A stretch of DNA of 64,000 nt from Isoetes taiwanensis (lineage: Eukaryota; Streptophyta; Lycopodiopsida; Isoetales; Isoetaceae), in the NCBI GenBank assembly GCA_021234155.1, contig JAJEKV010000062.1, forward strand, positions 2,951,305 to 3,015,304, read 5' to 3'. Below the pieces are notes generated by a model that saw only the letters and a program-made list of their open reading frames with translations, made no database searches and was not told the DNA's origin. Each line of letters opens with the position of its first letter. Position 1 is the stretch's first letter. A program made the position numbers and the translations under genes. Of this stretch, positions 43,105 through 53,505 are shown in pieces.

Positions 43105-45056
43105 ATGTCTAGTCGTTTTGGAGCTAGCCTTTTGAGCAGCATTGATGTCTATAAAGGGGGACCTAGTTTTCAAGTCTGGAAAGATGCTATTAAGCATATT
43201 CTAGAGGTAGAAGAACTTTGGGATCTGATAGATCCTCATGATGAGAATATGATGCAAACCAACATTGTTGAGAGTACAGTAGCAAGGTCTGTTGCAGAAC
43301 CTTCAAACTCAAATGAAGAGGCAAGTGCTGAAGAAGTTACATCTGCTGCAACTCGTGGAACTAAACCTGGGAGAACTGAGTATGCAAGGATCAAAGAGGC
43401 AACAGGGAATTATCACATCAAAGGTGAGTCCTACCATAAGATTGAAATTAAGAAATAAAACTCCTAAGGAAATGTGGTCTTATTTGCTAAAACATTTTGA
43501 AGAAAAGACCTCGTCTCAGATTGATTTGCTTGATGATGAGCTTAGAAATCTTAAACTACATGATGGTGATGATGTCTCTGAATTCTTCAACAAGTTTGAT
43601 AACATTGTAGCAGACCTGGAAGGTGCTGGAGTTGATCTCACTGAAAGGTATCAAGTTCTTGCCATTGCGAGAGTTGTATTAGAAAATGAACAGTTAGGTC
43701 TGTTCATTAGAAATGTAGCTAAGAATAGGGATGAAGCTGAAAGTATTATTAGAACAGAGATAGAACAAAAGAAAGTACAAAAGGGTAATGACGAAGAGTT
43801 AGCTGAGATTTTATATGCTGGAAAAAAGGAAAAAACTGTAGCAGAAAGGAACCTGTTTTTATTGTCATGACGCTGGACATTATAAAAATAACCGTCCTAA
43901 ACTAATGAAAGGAGAAAAAGGAGATTTTAAGTGCTACACTTGTGGGGGGAGAGGACATCTTGCTGCTAAGTGTCCTATTCCTAAAATTTTTGGAAAAGGG
44001 AAGGGTAATTCTAATAAAGAAGAAAAATTAAAGAGTAGAGGAGGAAATAGATCAGCAGAAACTTATTTCACTAAAGAACATGAAGACAAGGAAAAGGACA
44101 ATTCTGATGATGAAGATGAGGTATGTGGTCAATTTGCAATTCTTGAAAGAAGAAAAAATGCTAATAAAACTTGTAATCCTCTTGTAGTTGATAGTGGAGC
44201 TGAAAGATTAGTAGTTCAATCTACTGATGTGCTTAAAAAGGTTGTAAATACATACACAAGAAGTGTGCAAGTTGGAAATGGAGCTTTTCAAGCCATTGAA
44301 GGAAGGGGTTTGCTGCAACTACCGGACCTAAATGGCAATGTAGTGGATATAGAAAATGTACTGTGTGTACCAGGTCTTATCAAGAATTTGATTTCAGTCA
44401 GCCAGTTAGTTGATCTAGGTTACAGAGTCAATTTTGACTCCAAAGCATGTAATATTTTTCTTGGGAATGAAAAGAAATTTGAAGCAAAGTACAAAAGGGT
44501 AATGACAAAGAGTCAGCTGAGATTTTATATGCTGGAAAAAAGGAAAAAACTGTAGCAGAAAGGAACCTGTTTTTATTGTCATGATGCTGGACATTATAAA
44601 AATAACCGTCCTAAACTAATGAAAGGAGAAAAAGGAGATTTTAAGTGCTACACTTGTGGGGGGAGAGGACATCTTGCTGCTAAGTGTCCTATTCCTAAAA
44701 ATTTTGGAAAAGGGAAGGGTAATTCTAATAAAGGAGGAAAATTAAAGAGTAGAGAAGGAAATAGATCAGCAGGAACTTATTTCACTAAAGAACATGAAGA
44801 CAAGGAAAAGGACAATTCTGATGATGAAGATGAGGTATGTGGTCAATTTGCAATTCTTGAAAGAAGAAAAAATGCTAATAAAACTTGTAATCCTCTTGTA
44901 GTTGATAGTGGAGCTGAAAGATTAGTAGTTCAAGGAAGGGGTTTGCTGCAACTACTGGACCTAAATGGCAATGTAGTGGATATAGAAAATGTACTGTGTG
45001 TACCAGGTCTTATCAAGAATTTGATTTCAGTCAGCCAGTTAGTTGATCTAGGTTAC
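43105..45056 (+). pseudogene. copia gag and protease, with frameshifts and an internal tandem duplication
   Basis: The reading starts at the ATG at 43105: FGASLLSSIDVYKGGPSFQ and VWKDAIKHILEVEELWDLI form the copia gag N-terminus. After a frame change near 43455 it continues NKTPKEMWSYLLKHFEE and FNKFDNIVADLEGAGVDL (UBN2-type gag). Two zinc knuckles follow. The first, CFYCHDAGHYKNNR, has lost its last Cys. The second, CYTCGGRGHLAAKC, is intact. The protease motif is VVDSGAERLVV, with D-S-G present. From 43774 a 713-bp segment (zinc knuckles and protease) is duplicated in tandem (44487-45056 and continuing after the gypsy insertion). The second copy lacks 81 bases of the first (44220-44300). 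The copy cannot produce a normal polyprotein. Confidence 0.85.
45052..45056. other. 5-bp target-site duplication of the gypsy insertion (left copy)
   Basis: GTTAC occurs directly before the gypsy 5' LTR and again directly after the 3' LTR (51321-51325). Removing one copy and the element restores the copia sequence coding DLGYRVNFDS. Confidence 0.95.
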
Positions 45057-45711
45057 TGTTACGACTCAAAGCCGGCTTGGGGGAGCGGCTCGGGTTCATG
45101 CATCGGGAAACCAAAGATTTGCAATGTATCGGTAGTTTATTATCCCTTATTTTCCTAAGGTCTTGGGTTGGCAACTTAACTTAGTTTAGTATAATAAAAC
45201 CATTGGGTATGGTTAAATTAAAATGTTAAGGAGGCTGATAACGGGTCGCGGATCCGTTAAGGCAAAAATAGCTTGACAACGTATCAGGTCTTCCGGATCT
45301 GCATAAAAAGGTTCGATTTGTCCAGAAAAAGGGTCGAGCCAGGGATGTATCTGGCCGATCATTAGATATTTTTGCTCTACTGCCTTTTAGATAGCTATTT
45401 CCAGCCATTAAAGGGATATTAAGGAAATAGATGGATTCGGCCTATAAATTAACGGATTGCATTCAATCTAGAGTGGAAATCCGATACTAAGCTGAAGCCA
45501 ATCGCCTGTTCTGTCCTAAGCGATCCCTGTTAGTATCTGCCTTCAGTAATTGCAATCTTTTGTGCAAGAATATAACAGGATAACGATTTCCTGTTGGAAG
45601 TCCGAGCCCGGTTGGGTGGTTGACAGTCTCCTAAAGATTGGAGAGTGTTTTTGTTTCATTCTTTCGAGTTGCTTTCCATTTCAAACAGTAGTGTTTTCTT
45701 TAGTTGTATCA
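45057..45711 (+). repeat. 5' LTR of the gypsy element
   Basis: A 655-bp LTR starts TGTTACGACTCAAAGCCGG and ends TAGTTGTATCA. The 3' LTR (50667-51320) differs at about nine positions by eye, so the pair is roughly 98-99% identical and the insertion is fairly recent. Confidence 0.95.
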
Positions 45712-45714
45712 AGT

Positions 45715-45727
45715 TGGTATCAGAGCC
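45715..45727 (+). promoter_or_regulatory. gypsy primer-binding site
   Basis: TGGTATCAGAGCC lies four bases past the 5' LTR and is complementary to the 3' end of initiator tRNA-Met. Confidence 0.85.
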
Positions 45728-45750
45728 AGTCCGCTCCTGAACCTGTGACG

Positions 45751-47797
45751 ATGGCACACCGTTACAATATCTCTGAAGAGCAATACCAGCAGGCCTTAAG
45801 AACCGCCGATTTTATTGCTACCCAGATAGCACTGCCGCAGCCTACATCCCCAGAAGATTATCAGTACAAATTAGAGCAGATTGCTCTACTTTATGGTTCC
45901 AGTAATGCCCAGCCACCTCCATTACCTAGAGATCCTCCGCCTGTTCATCCACCACCACCCGAAAATCCACCATTAGTGACCGCCAACCCAGAGCCTCAGT
46001 TAATTGCTGAAACTGATACGCCAACTAAAAGGGATAAAGCTCCTAAATGGTTGGAAAAAGTTGATCTGCCATACTTTACTGGTGGAGCGTCCGTTCAGCC
46101 AATGCAAGAGCTTCCTGGGGATATGGGAAAAGTTCTTTGAGAGAGTTAACGCAACCGAACAGGAGAAACTGCAAGCCATGGACACATATTTAGATGATCA
46201 AGCTCAAGTTTGGTGGCAAGGTCGCAGATTGATGCAGCCTGAAGTTAACTCATGGGCAGTTTTTTGTAGTGCATTCGAAGCCCACTATTTGCGAGCAAAC
46301 TATTACAGGATATTGCAAAAAGAATGGGATCTTGTCAAACAGGATGATGGTGAAACAGTGTCCGAATATTACATGAAATTTAGTCATCTAGGTTCACAAG
46401 TTAGGAACCTGGGTGAGCACGAACTTTTAAGAAAGTTTGTGAATGGGTTGAGAGAGGAAATATTTGCAGAGTTAGATCTTATTGAACCAGTCAACATGGA
46501 AGATGCAATTAAGAAAGCAGGAGCTGCAGAACGAAAGTTGAACCCCAAGGCTCGTAAGTTAGTTATATGGGAAGGAGCGCCTTCTCGTGAACAGAAAAGA
46601 CCAAAGCGTGAAAAATTTGAAAATAGAAGAGATAAGAAAAATAAAAGGGGTCGTGAAGAGCGTAAGACCAAGTTCAATGGGAGGAATGGAAAACGCTCTA
46701 ATAATGGACAAAAGCCCAAACAGGAGCAGAGTAAAGGGCCAAAGACTGGATGTTATAATTGTGGAGGTCCGCATTATCAATCCAACTGCCCGAAGAATAC
46801 AGCTCCGGCAGATAAAAATACAAAGAAAGTGCAGTTTAAAGAGCCGCTGCCTAAGGAAAGGCAAGTTGCTCAATCTCATCATGTGGAAGATAGACCCGAA
46901 ACTTCTAAGGAAGGAGAGGAAAGAAATAAAGGAAAGCTTGCAGCCATTGAGCAGGAAAAAGGGAGACTGCAAATTGCATACCTAAAGAATTTGTCAGAAG
47001 ACGATACAGGATCTTCGGAAGCATGGTTGTTTAAGATGAAAGGTTCAGTAAAAGGTCAAGATCTGACTGTTTTACTTGATGATGGTTCAACACATGATTT
47101 TATCTCGCAGGACTTGGTGTATAATTTAGGATTACCTATTTATGATTTGCAAACAAAAATCACAGTTGTGCAGGGTTTGAAAGGTCCTAGGAACCAGTGT
47201 GATAAGTATGTGGTAGCTCCTATCCAAATAGTGCAGTATTCCGAAGAAAGAGTTTTGATTGTGGCTCCTCTAGGAACTATGGATGTGATATTAGGAATCG
47301 GATGGCGAGAACAGTATGATGCCCGACCTAATTACAGGGAAAAGACAGTAACTATAATGGTTGAAGGGCAACCCTTGAAGCTGTGTACAGATTCCACATC
47401 TCAAGCTGAACCCCTACTGACATACTCTGAAACTAAGAAGTTAATTCAGGGCGAAGCTGAATCATACTTTATTTACTTGAGAAACTCTGACCCTCCATCA
47501 CAGGTGCCTCTCGAGTTGCACAGTTTCCTCAGACAATTCGACGATCTTTTTAAAGATGATGAAACTTTAGATCTACCCCCTCATCGTCCTGAGGATCATG
47601 CAATACAGTTGCAAGAAAACGCCCAACCTCCAAATAGGGCACCTTATAGAGTCAGTCATTTCGAAAAATTAGAGCTTGAGAAACAGATAGCAGAGATGTT
47701 AGAGCGACAGTTAATACGGCCAAGTTGTTCCCCTTTTGGTGCACCTGTTATTCTTATCAAAAAGAAAGATAAGGGATATAGAATGTGTGTGGATTAA
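45751..47797 (+). pseudogene. gypsy gag, zinc knuckle and protease, frameshifted
   Basis: The start is the first ATG after the primer site (45751): MAHRYNISEEQYQQALRTAD and a Pro-rich linker. Near 46085-46105 the frame changes, and gag continues as FLGIWEKFFERVNATEQEK, MDTYLDDQAQVWWQGRRL and YYMKFSHLGSQVRNLGEHEL. A basic stretch leads to one zinc knuckle, CYNCGGPHYQSNC. The protease reads LTVLLDDGSTHDFIS; the usual active site is D-(S/T)-G, here D-D-G. The frame ends at 47797 within the start of reverse transcriptase (LIRPSCSPFGAPVILIKKKD, then YRMCVD). Confidence 0.85.
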
Positions 47798-50324
47798 GTT
47801 GACTATTAAGGATAAATTCCCAGTGCCCAGAGCAGATGACCTATTTGATGAATTACGAGGTGCTTGCATATTTAGCAAAATTGATTTGAAATCAGGATAT
47901 CATCAAATCCGAATAAAGGAAGAAGACATTGGTAAAACGGCATTCAAAACAACTTTTGGTCACTATGAGTTTCGTGTAATGCCTTTTGGTCTGACCAATG
48001 CTCCGGCAACTTTCTGTCATCTTATGGGGAGAGTTCTAGTACCCGTCTTAGGGAAAAGTGTTGTAGTTTTCTTTGATGACATACTTATATATAGTAGAAC
48101 TATTGAGGAACAGGTTTTTGATCTTCTGAGGCAGAATAAGCTGTTTGTAAATGAGTCCAAAAGCAGGTTTTTTATGCAAGAAGTTGGATATTTAGGTCAT
48201 ATCATATCCAAAGAAGGCATACGGATGGATCCCGAAAAGATTAGGGTTATTATTGATTGGCCTCGACCTGAAAATCTCAAAGATTTACGCTCTTTTGTGC
48301 AGTTGTGCAGTTACTATCGAAGATTTGTGAAGGATTTTGCAAAAATAACCCTTCCTCTTAGCAGGTTTTTAAAGAAAGATACCCCTTTTGTTTGGAATCC
48401 GGAAGCCGAGGAAGCTTTCCGAATTTTAAAAGAGAACATGGCAACTGAACCGGTATTAGTGCTACCTGACTGGAATAAGCCTTTTACAGTTTGCTCGGAT
48501 GCAAGTGGAAATGCTATTGGTGTAGTACTTATGCAAGATGGACATCCCTTAGCCTATGTTAGCCGAATGCTCAAACCCTTAGAGCAAAAGTATAGCACTT
48601 ATGAAAAAGAATTGATTGCCTTAGTTCATGCACTTAAGAAGTGGAGGCATTATCTTATGGGATCCAAGTTTGTGGCTCGTTTTGATCAGCAAAGCTTGAA
48701 ACATATACAAACACATGATATTATCAATGCGCGGCAACTAAAGCTCATTGATACTATAAAAGATTTTGAAGGGATGCAACTTGAATACAAGCCTGGGAAG
48801 GAGAACCAGGTTGCAGATGCATTAAGCCGGATAAATCTTCAAGCTATATCTATAGCAGAATTTGTCGATCTGGAACCAATGAAAGAAGAATACATGAATG
48901 ATCCCTCCTTTGCCACTCCGTATGCGCAGGTACAAAAGGATGGAAGAGATCCCTTGGCAGAGTACAGAATTCATAATGGATTATTATTCTACCGAAATCG
49001 TACTTGTGTTACGCAAGCATATAGGTTGAAGGTTATACAGGAATGTCATGAACCTCCGTACTCTGGTCATAGAGGAATTCAAGCTACTTTGGCAACCGTT
49101 AAACGACGTTTCTTTTGGCCAAAGCTTGAAAGATATGTAAGAAAATATGTCGAAGCATGTCTTATTTGTCAACAAACAAAAGCTTCTACTGGTAAGCCTG
49201 CCGGATTAGTACAGCCTTTGCCTATTCCAGAAAAACCATGGAAGCATATCACCATGGATTTTATTCAAGGGTTACCAAAGACTATCCACAAGAATGATCA
49301 AATTTGGACAGTAGTAGACAGGTTGTCTAAACAGGCTCATTTTATTCCTTGTAAATCTAGCATGACTGCTCCGCAAGCAAGCAAGATTTTATTAAAGGAA
49401 ATATTTAAGGTCCATGGGATGCCAGATGCAATCATAACAGATAGGGATCCCCTATTCTGTAGCAAATTTTGGGGTGGACTTATGAAAAACTTAGGCACGA
49501 CTTTAAAGTTTTCCACCGCATATCATCCCCAAACCGATGACCAGTCTGAGGTTGTAAATCGAGTTATTGAAGATATGCTGAGATCTTATGTTGCTGAAAG
49601 GAAAAGCCAGTGGGAAGAATATCTTTATCTTCTAGAGTTTGCCTATAATAACACAGTGCACTCAGTTACCCAAAGAACTCCTTTTGAAGTAGTATACAGA
49701 TATTCTTTGGAATCTCCAATTGCGAAGCTTGGAGGAGAAGTGCCTGCTTCTGATGAAGCCACTACAGACTTTGCAGATATCTTGCGAGAGGTAAAAGCAC
49801 GAATCCAGAAAAGCCAGGAGTTGATGGCTTCCAAAATTGCAAAAAAGCGAAAAAGGGTTGTTTACAAAAAAGATCAATGGGTTTGGATTCATCTTCCCAA
49901 AAAGCGTCTGCGCAAAATGGGTAACCGGTATGTAAAACTGGCACCTAGGTATTATGGTCCATTCCAAGTTGACGACAAAGTCGGTGAGAATGCTTATCGT
50001 TTACATTTATATGGGAAATGGACTAACTTACACCCAGTTTTTAATGTGGGAATACTGAAACCCTATAAGGGAAGTGAAATTTCTCCTGAGATTTTGCAGA
50101 GAATGGAACAATCAGAACCTCCCAATATCAAGGGAGACGAAGAAGTGCTGGAACCGGAGAAAATACTGACACACCAAGATAAAGAGACTAGGAGTTCCTC
50201 TTATCGGCGGTATCTCGTGAAATTTAAATTTCATCCGTCCACCGATGCGGTATGGTATTCTAAGATTCAATTGAAAGAATACAATTCCTTGGTGGAAGAA
50301 TGTGAAAGAACTTTGCAAGAATAG
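47798..50324 (+). pseudogene. gypsy pol: reverse transcriptase, RNase H, integrase, chromodomain
   Basis: Pol continues in another frame from LTIKDKFPVPRADDLFDEL. About five codons (the usual YRALN before KLTI) are missing at the junction, which explains the frameshift. RT has GYHQIRIKEEDIGKTAF, MPFGLTNAPATF and VVVFFDDILIYS (catalytic F-D-D). Right after it about six residues normally present (…EEHL..LR) are missing. RNase H begins FTVCSDASGNAIGVVLMQDG. Integrase has the H-H-C-C region (CHEPPYSGHRG … CLICQQ) and the D-D-E core (TMDFIQG, ITDRDPLF, DDQSEVVNR). The C-terminus has a GPF module and a chromodomain-like end (EKILTHQDKETRSSSYRRYL, then VKFKFHPSTDAVWYSKIQL). It is a chromovirus-type Ty3/gypsy element, mostly intact but not autonomous. 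Confidence 0.9.
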
Positions 50325-50666
50325 AACGCAAAGTTCCCAAACTTTAAAACTTTATATTTGGAATTCCATATTATTATAATTGCAATTGCTTTACTTTAAT
50401 ATTTAAATATTGCTATGCATAGTATTACTAAACTCTTTACTAACGATTGTAAAGAAGTTAGGACCTCTAACTGACCTGAGGTCATCCCTAAAGGATAAGG
50501 GAATAAAATCCCTCTAACGGAATTGAGGCCATTTCTAACTGAACTGAAATGAAAAAGTCCGTAACCTCTAAAGGAACTGAGGCTATAGAATATCCTTAAA
50601 GGAATTAGGATAGACAATTTTTCCCTCAAGGTTAACGCGGACGTTTAACCTCGGGAAGGGAAGGAT
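50325..50666 (+). other. gypsy 3' untranslated region and polypurine tract
   Basis: Non-coding, with repeated AACTGA(G/A)G-type motifs (CTAACTGACCTGAGG, CTAAAGGAACTGAGG). It ends in the purine-rich GGGAAGGGAAGGA immediately before the 3' LTR, the expected plus-strand primer. Confidence 0.7.
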
Positions 50667-51320
50667 TGTTACGGCTCAAAGCCGGCTTGGGGGAGCGGCT
50701 CGGGTTCATGCATCGGGAAACCAAAGATTTGCAATGTATCGGTAGTTTATTATCCCTTATTTTCCTAAGGTCTTGGGTTGGCAGCTTAACTTAGTTTAGT
50801 ATAATAAAACCATTGGGTATGGTTAAATTAAAATGTTAAGGAGGCTGATACGGGTCGCGGATCCGTTAAGGCAAAAATAGCTTGATAACGTATCAGGTCT
50901 TCCGGATCTGCATAAAAAGGTTCGATTTGTCCAGAAAAAGGGTCGAGCCAGGGATATATCTGGTCGATCATTAGATATTTCTGCTCTACTGCCTTTTAGA
51001 TAGCTATTTCCAGCCATTAAAGGGATATTCAGGAAATAGATGGATTCGGCCTATAAATTAACGGATTGCATTCAATCTAGAGTGGAAATCCGATAGTAAG
51101 CTGAAGCCAATCGCCTGTTCTGTCCTAAGCGATCCCTGTTAGTATCTGCCTTCAGTAATTGCAATCTTTTGTGCAAGAATATAACAGGATAACGATTTCC
51201 TGTTGGAAGTCCGAGCCCGGTTGGGTGGTTGACAGTCTCCTAAAGATTGGAGAGTGTTTTTGTTTCATTCTTTCGAGTTGCTTTCCATTTCAAACAGTAG
51301 TGTTTTCTTTAGTTGTATCA
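50667..51320 (+). repeat. 3' LTR of the gypsy element
   Basis: A 654-bp LTR, TGTTACGGCTCAAAGCCGG … TAGTTGTATCA, followed by the target duplication GTTAC (51321-51325). The copia reading frame resumes directly after it. Confidence 0.95.
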
Positions 51321-51325
51321 GTTAC

Positions 51326-51799
51326 AGAGTCAATTTTGACTCCAAAGCATGTAATATTTTTCTTGGGAATGAAAAGAAATTTGAAGCAAAACAAGTTGGA
51401 AATCTTTTCCAAATGGATAATATTGTATGCAATGAAGTCAATACTCTCAATGTTTCTGATTTTGGATTATGGCATAATAGATTAGCTCATACTCACAACA
51501 ATAATCTTAAATTTTTGGCAAAGAAGGGATGGATTGAATGCAACAATGTTGAACCAAGGAATTTCTTGTGTGAAGGATGCATGCTTGGAAAAATAAACAG
51601 GTTACTTTTTAGGAGATCCAAAACAAGAGCCAAGGATGTGCTGGAGCTGGTACACACTGATTTGTGTGGTCCCTTGAATGTGAAGAGCAGAAACAGTAAT
51701 AGGTACTTTATTTCTTTCATTGATGATTTTTCTAGAAAATGCAAGTGTTATTGTTTGAAAAGGAAGTCTCAAGCCCTCAGTGCATTTAAATATTATGTT
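51326..51799 (+). pseudogene. copia protease end to integrase start
   Basis: This continues the copia polyprotein: VNFDSKACNIFLGNEKKFEA, then the integrase zinc-binding region LWHNRLAHTHNNNLKFLAKK … CEGCMLGKINRLLF, and the start of the catalytic core LVHTDLCGPLNVKSRNSNRY and FISFIDDFSRKC. It is open up to the LINE insertion at 51800. Confidence 0.85.
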
Positions 51800-52278
51800 T
51801 TTTTTTTTGAAGAATATAGGAATATATTAAACCACTAGAATGTGATCAAGTACAATGATAAGTGTGGTGCTAAGAAATGAAGTGCCCATCATGATTCACA
51901 ATCTGTAAGAATGTCGACCAAATTTCCCGCTTAACTGTGTCAGACAAGCTTGAGACTTGGTAAGCCTGCCACAACTTATGCCTCAAGATCGGAACCAACC
52001 GAAAAGGGCTAAGCACTGCATTCTGAAAGACCTTCGCTCTCCGTCTTTTCCAAATCAACCACAGAAGCCAAGCTCTGCATAAATGGAACGCCTGCTGCTT
52101 GGCCACTGACCAACTGCTAGGAAAGACTCCCATGAGAAGCTTCTGACTGCACAGTGAAGACCCAAAGAGGGCTCTCACCCAGGACCAAGCTGCCCCTACC
52201 TCTGTGCATAGGACAAAGCAGTGCTCAATGGTCTCTCGGCGCCTCCCACATAGAGGGCATGTTTCCGCTACCTGAGGC
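51800..52278 (-). mobile_element. 5'-truncated LINE inside copia, with 14-bp target duplication
   Basis: TTAAATATTATGTT occurs at 51786-51799 and 52279-52292, flanking a 479-bp minus-strand insertion whose 3' end shows a run of about 10 T on the plus strand. The interior encodes the end of a LINE ORF2: AETCPLCGRRRETIEHCF, then AWSWVRALFGSSL and FHLCRAWLLWLIWKRRRAK. That open frame runs to a stop at 51870. This is a clean target-primed insertion into the copia integrase. Confidence 0.9.
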
Positions 52279-53317
52279 TTAAATATTATGTTGCTGAAAT
52301 GGAAAGACAAACTGGTAACAAACTAAAGTGTATTAGATCAGACAGAGGAGGGGAGTATTTATTATATCAGTTTAAAAGCTTCTGTATTGCAAAAGGAATA
52401 AGAAAACAGTTAACTTGTAGATACACTCCACAACAAAATGGTGTGGCAGAAAGAGAAATAGAACATTGTTGGATGCAGTAAGGTCTATGATTAAAAATAG
52501 TGGATTGCCTAATTTTCTCTGGAATCAAGCCTTGCAAACAGCTACCCTGATCCATAACAGACTACCAACCTCATGTTTGGTGGAATTCTAGACCTTATGT
52601 GGTCAAAAGAAAAAATAGACTTGAATTATGATTGCTTTAAGGCATATGGGTGTCTAGTGTATAGCCATATACCTACAGAATTAAGAAAAAGTTTGGATGA
52701 TAAAACTGAAGTTGGTTTCCTAGTTGGATATGATCAAGAAAGCAAAGGGTATAGGATATATATATTCCTGAATCTAAAACAATTACTATCAGCAGAGATG
52801 TGGTGTTCAATGAGGAGGTTTTCTATAAGAAATTTCTGGAGCAGTCAAAAGAGCAAAATGAAATGCAGAAGGGTGAACCTAAGAATCTAGATATTGATTC
52901 AGATAATGGATCAGAAGGTGGAGACAGAGACGAGTATGAGAATAGTGAAAAAGAAGTAGAATCAGACACAACAGTTCCTGAGGTTGCAAGGGAAGACAAA
53001 CCAATAGAAAAGAAAAGAAAAAGCCAAGTACAGAAATTGGTTGAAGAAGCAAACATTGACAATGCATTATATGGGAGAAATATTTCTGGAAAAAGTAAAA
53101 GAATAGAAAACATAGGTCATGATTATGATCAAATTATGGCACTCATTGAAGATGAAGAGGTTCCTAGAAATGTAGATGAAACTCAAGTCCAAAGATAAAG
53201 GAAAATGGGAAGAAGCCATGAAGGAGGAACTTAAATCTTTTCAGGACACTGAGACTTATGATTTGGTTCAAACTCCACAATAGTGGCTCAAGGGTACACA
53301 CAAAAACAAGGGGTATA
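52279..53317 (+). pseudogene. copia integrase core, linker and start of RT
   Basis: The integrase continues with KLKCIRSDRGGEYLLYQF, KGIRKQLTCRYTPQQNGVAE (the D-x35-E core) and FLWNQALQTATLIHNRLP. Then, with frame changes, come YDCFKAYGCLVYSHIPTELR and EVGFLVGYDQESKGYRIYI. An acidic linker follows. Next is RT start KWEEAMKEELKSFQDTETYD, and after a deletion VAQGYTQKQGV at about 53283-53315. Several frameshifts and a stop (TAG at 53281) make it inactive. Confidence 0.85.
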
Positions 53318-53397
53318 AACTATGAATTGCGTCTACTATGTTTCGTCTCCTAGACCGTAGGGTCTTTAAGAGATCGTGAATAATCAATTCAATTCAA
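53318..53397 (+). mobile_element. plus-oriented LINE tail fragment
   Basis: A short stretch with TTCGTCTCCTAGACCGTAGG ends in AATCAATTCAATTCAATC. It resembles the end of the LINE relic at 25.5 kb (GATCCAATTCAATTCTATTC). It separates the copia break point from the large minus-strand LINE. The boundaries are approximate. Confidence 0.4.
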
Positions 53398-53445
53398 TCA
53401 TGAAGACACATACTCACCTATTGTAAAGCTCACAAGCATCAGAAT

Positions 53446-53447
53446 AT

Positions 53448-53503
<56 letters not shown>
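53446..53503. repeat. (TTTA)n microsatellite, the LINE 3' tail
   Basis: About 14 tandem TTTA units. On the minus strand this is a (TAAA)n tail directly following the 3' untranslated region of the LINE, as in LINEs that end in short repeats instead of pure poly(A). Confidence 0.9.

Positions 53504-53505
<2 letters not shown>

Noticed and set aside
46559-46972. Minus-strand frame opposite the gypsy gag
   Set aside because: Shadow of the Lys/Arg-rich gag linker.
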